The notes beneath the pieces are model-generated. The model was not told the DNA's origin. It was given only the letters and a program-made list of their open reading frames with translations, and searched no databases. Made by a program: the position numbers and the translations under genes. 24,379 nt of DNA, from the NCBI GenBank assembly GCA_001701105.1, contig DAAI01000062.1, positions 11,544-35,922 of the forward strand, given 5' to 3'. Every line of letters starts with the position of its first letter. Within the stretch, counting starts at the first letter, position 1. The stretch comes from Bacteroidales bacterium GP1. GTDB lineage: Bacteria; Bacteroidota; Bacteroidia; Bacteroidales; Muribaculaceae. Shown in pieces: positions 23,737 to 24,379 of the stretch.

Positions 23737-24379
23737 ATGTACAAAAATTTCAAGACTCATTTGGAGAAAGAGCTGGCCGCCATTGAGGAAGCCGGACTTT
23801 ACAAGAAGGAACGCGTCATCACCACTCCTCAAAGCAGCGACATCGAGGTGGAAGGCACACAGGGAGAGGTCCTGAACTTCTGCGCCAACAATTATCTTGG
23901 TCTGGCCGACAATAGCCGCCTGATCGAAGCTGCGAAGAAGGCCATGGACACACGTGGATATGGCATGAGCTCCGTACGCTTCATCTGCGGAACGCAGGAT
24001 CTTCACAAGGAGCTTGAAAAAGCCATCTCTAAATACTTCAAGACAGAGGATACTATCCTCTATGCCGCATGCTTCGATGCAAACGGAGGTCTGTTTGAGC
24101 CCCTTTTCACAGAAGAAGATGCTATAATAAGCGATTCATTGAACCATGCCTCTATCATCGATGGTGTGCGTCTTTGCAAGGCAAAACGATTCCGTTATGC
24201 CAATGCCGATATGGCCGACCTTGAGCGTTGTCTGCAGGAGGCCAAGGATTGCCGCTTCAAGATCATAGCCACCGATGGCGTTTTCTCAATGGATGGCAAC
24301 GTAGCTCCGATGGATAAGATATGTGAATTGGCCGAGAAGTACGACGCTCTCGTGGCTTTCATCCAGCATCTTGAACATC
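23737..24379 (+). CDS. kbl: Glycine C-acetyltransferase (2-amino-3-ketobutyrate CoA ligase), partial
   Basis: The first 214 codons are present; the gene runs off the right edge and the PLP lysine is not reached. It starts MYKNFKTHLEKELAAIEEAG and shows NFCANNYLGLADN, GYGMSSVRFICGTQDLHKELE, SLNHASIIDGVRL and ATDGVFSMDGNVAPM, all characteristic of the Kbl branch of alpha-oxoamine synthases. The enzyme makes or cleaves 2-amino-3-oxobutyrate from glycine and acetyl-CoA, working with threonine dehydrogenase. BioF and related synthases are less likely given these motifs. The last 25 bases (24355-24379, read AFIQHLEH) do not match the expected MVDE[SC]HSAG continuation; see findings. The tdh partner is not in the window. 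Confidence 0.92.
   Translation, partial: MYKNFKTHLEKELAAIEEAGLYKKERVITTPQSSDIEVEGTQGEVLNFCANNYLGLADNSRLIEAAKKAMDTRGYGMSSVRFICGTQDLHKELEKAISKYFKTEDTILYAACFDANGGLFEPLFTEEDAIISDSLNHASIIDGVRLCKAKRFRYANADMADLERCLQEAKDCRFKIIATDGVFSMDGNVAPMDKICELAEKYDALVAFIQHLEH

Overview
The window looks like an ordinary chromosomal stretch from a gut-type member of the Bacteroidales, most plausibly a Muribaculaceae relative. That placement is inference and no 16S gene is present. It rests on Bacteroidota-style promoters (TTTG, a 19-20 nt spacer, then TAnnTTTG), a Rho with a very long disordered insert, a DUF4301 protein, a Bacteroidota 'putative porin', a TPR-LuxR regulator and a type IX-like C-terminal tail on a secreted protein. 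I see no insertion sequence, integrase, phage gene, CRISPR array or restriction system.

Layout. At 1-83 (-) lies the 5' end of a DJ-1/PfpI gene, divergent from a lipoprotein ApbE flavin transferase (185-1186, +). ApbE converges on a large patatin/beta-barrel phospholipase (1200-3617, -), with a perfect hairpin spanning both stop codons. A gene-free stretch follows, then tRNA-His with its own promoter and terminator (about 4013-4201, -), and a secreted TlpA-like thioredoxin (4220-5320, -). Next comes a minus-strand run rho > aroC > YhcC-type radical SAM (9293 down to 5448). Rho has a long structured leader.

The plus-strand alpha/beta hydrolase (9702-10760) converges with a minus-strand pair, a uracil-DNA-glycosylase-family protein followed by a GNAT acetyltransferase. 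Divergent from that pair is a plus-strand run: a RelA/SpoT protein with a decayed hydrolase site, a small lipoprotein, a guanine deaminase and a DUF4301 protein. A putative outer-membrane porin follows with its own promoter and a palindrome over its GTG start codon. A TPR-transmembrane-LuxR regulator (19329-21032, -) is divergent from a 732-aa secreted protein (21315-23513, +). The window ends inside kbl (glycine C-acetyltransferase), whose last 25 bases do not continue the family sequence.

How they fit together. The rel-lipoprotein-guaD block mixes alarmone synthesis with guanine breakdown, which may be functional or accidental. The rest is housekeeping plus envelope functions. I did not find a clear new multi-gene system. 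The observations most worth following up are the palindrome at the porin start, the hydrolase-dead RelA with an RXKD motif, the nucleotidyltransferase-like signatures in DUF4301, the 30-residue basic repeats in Rho, and the odd end of the window.
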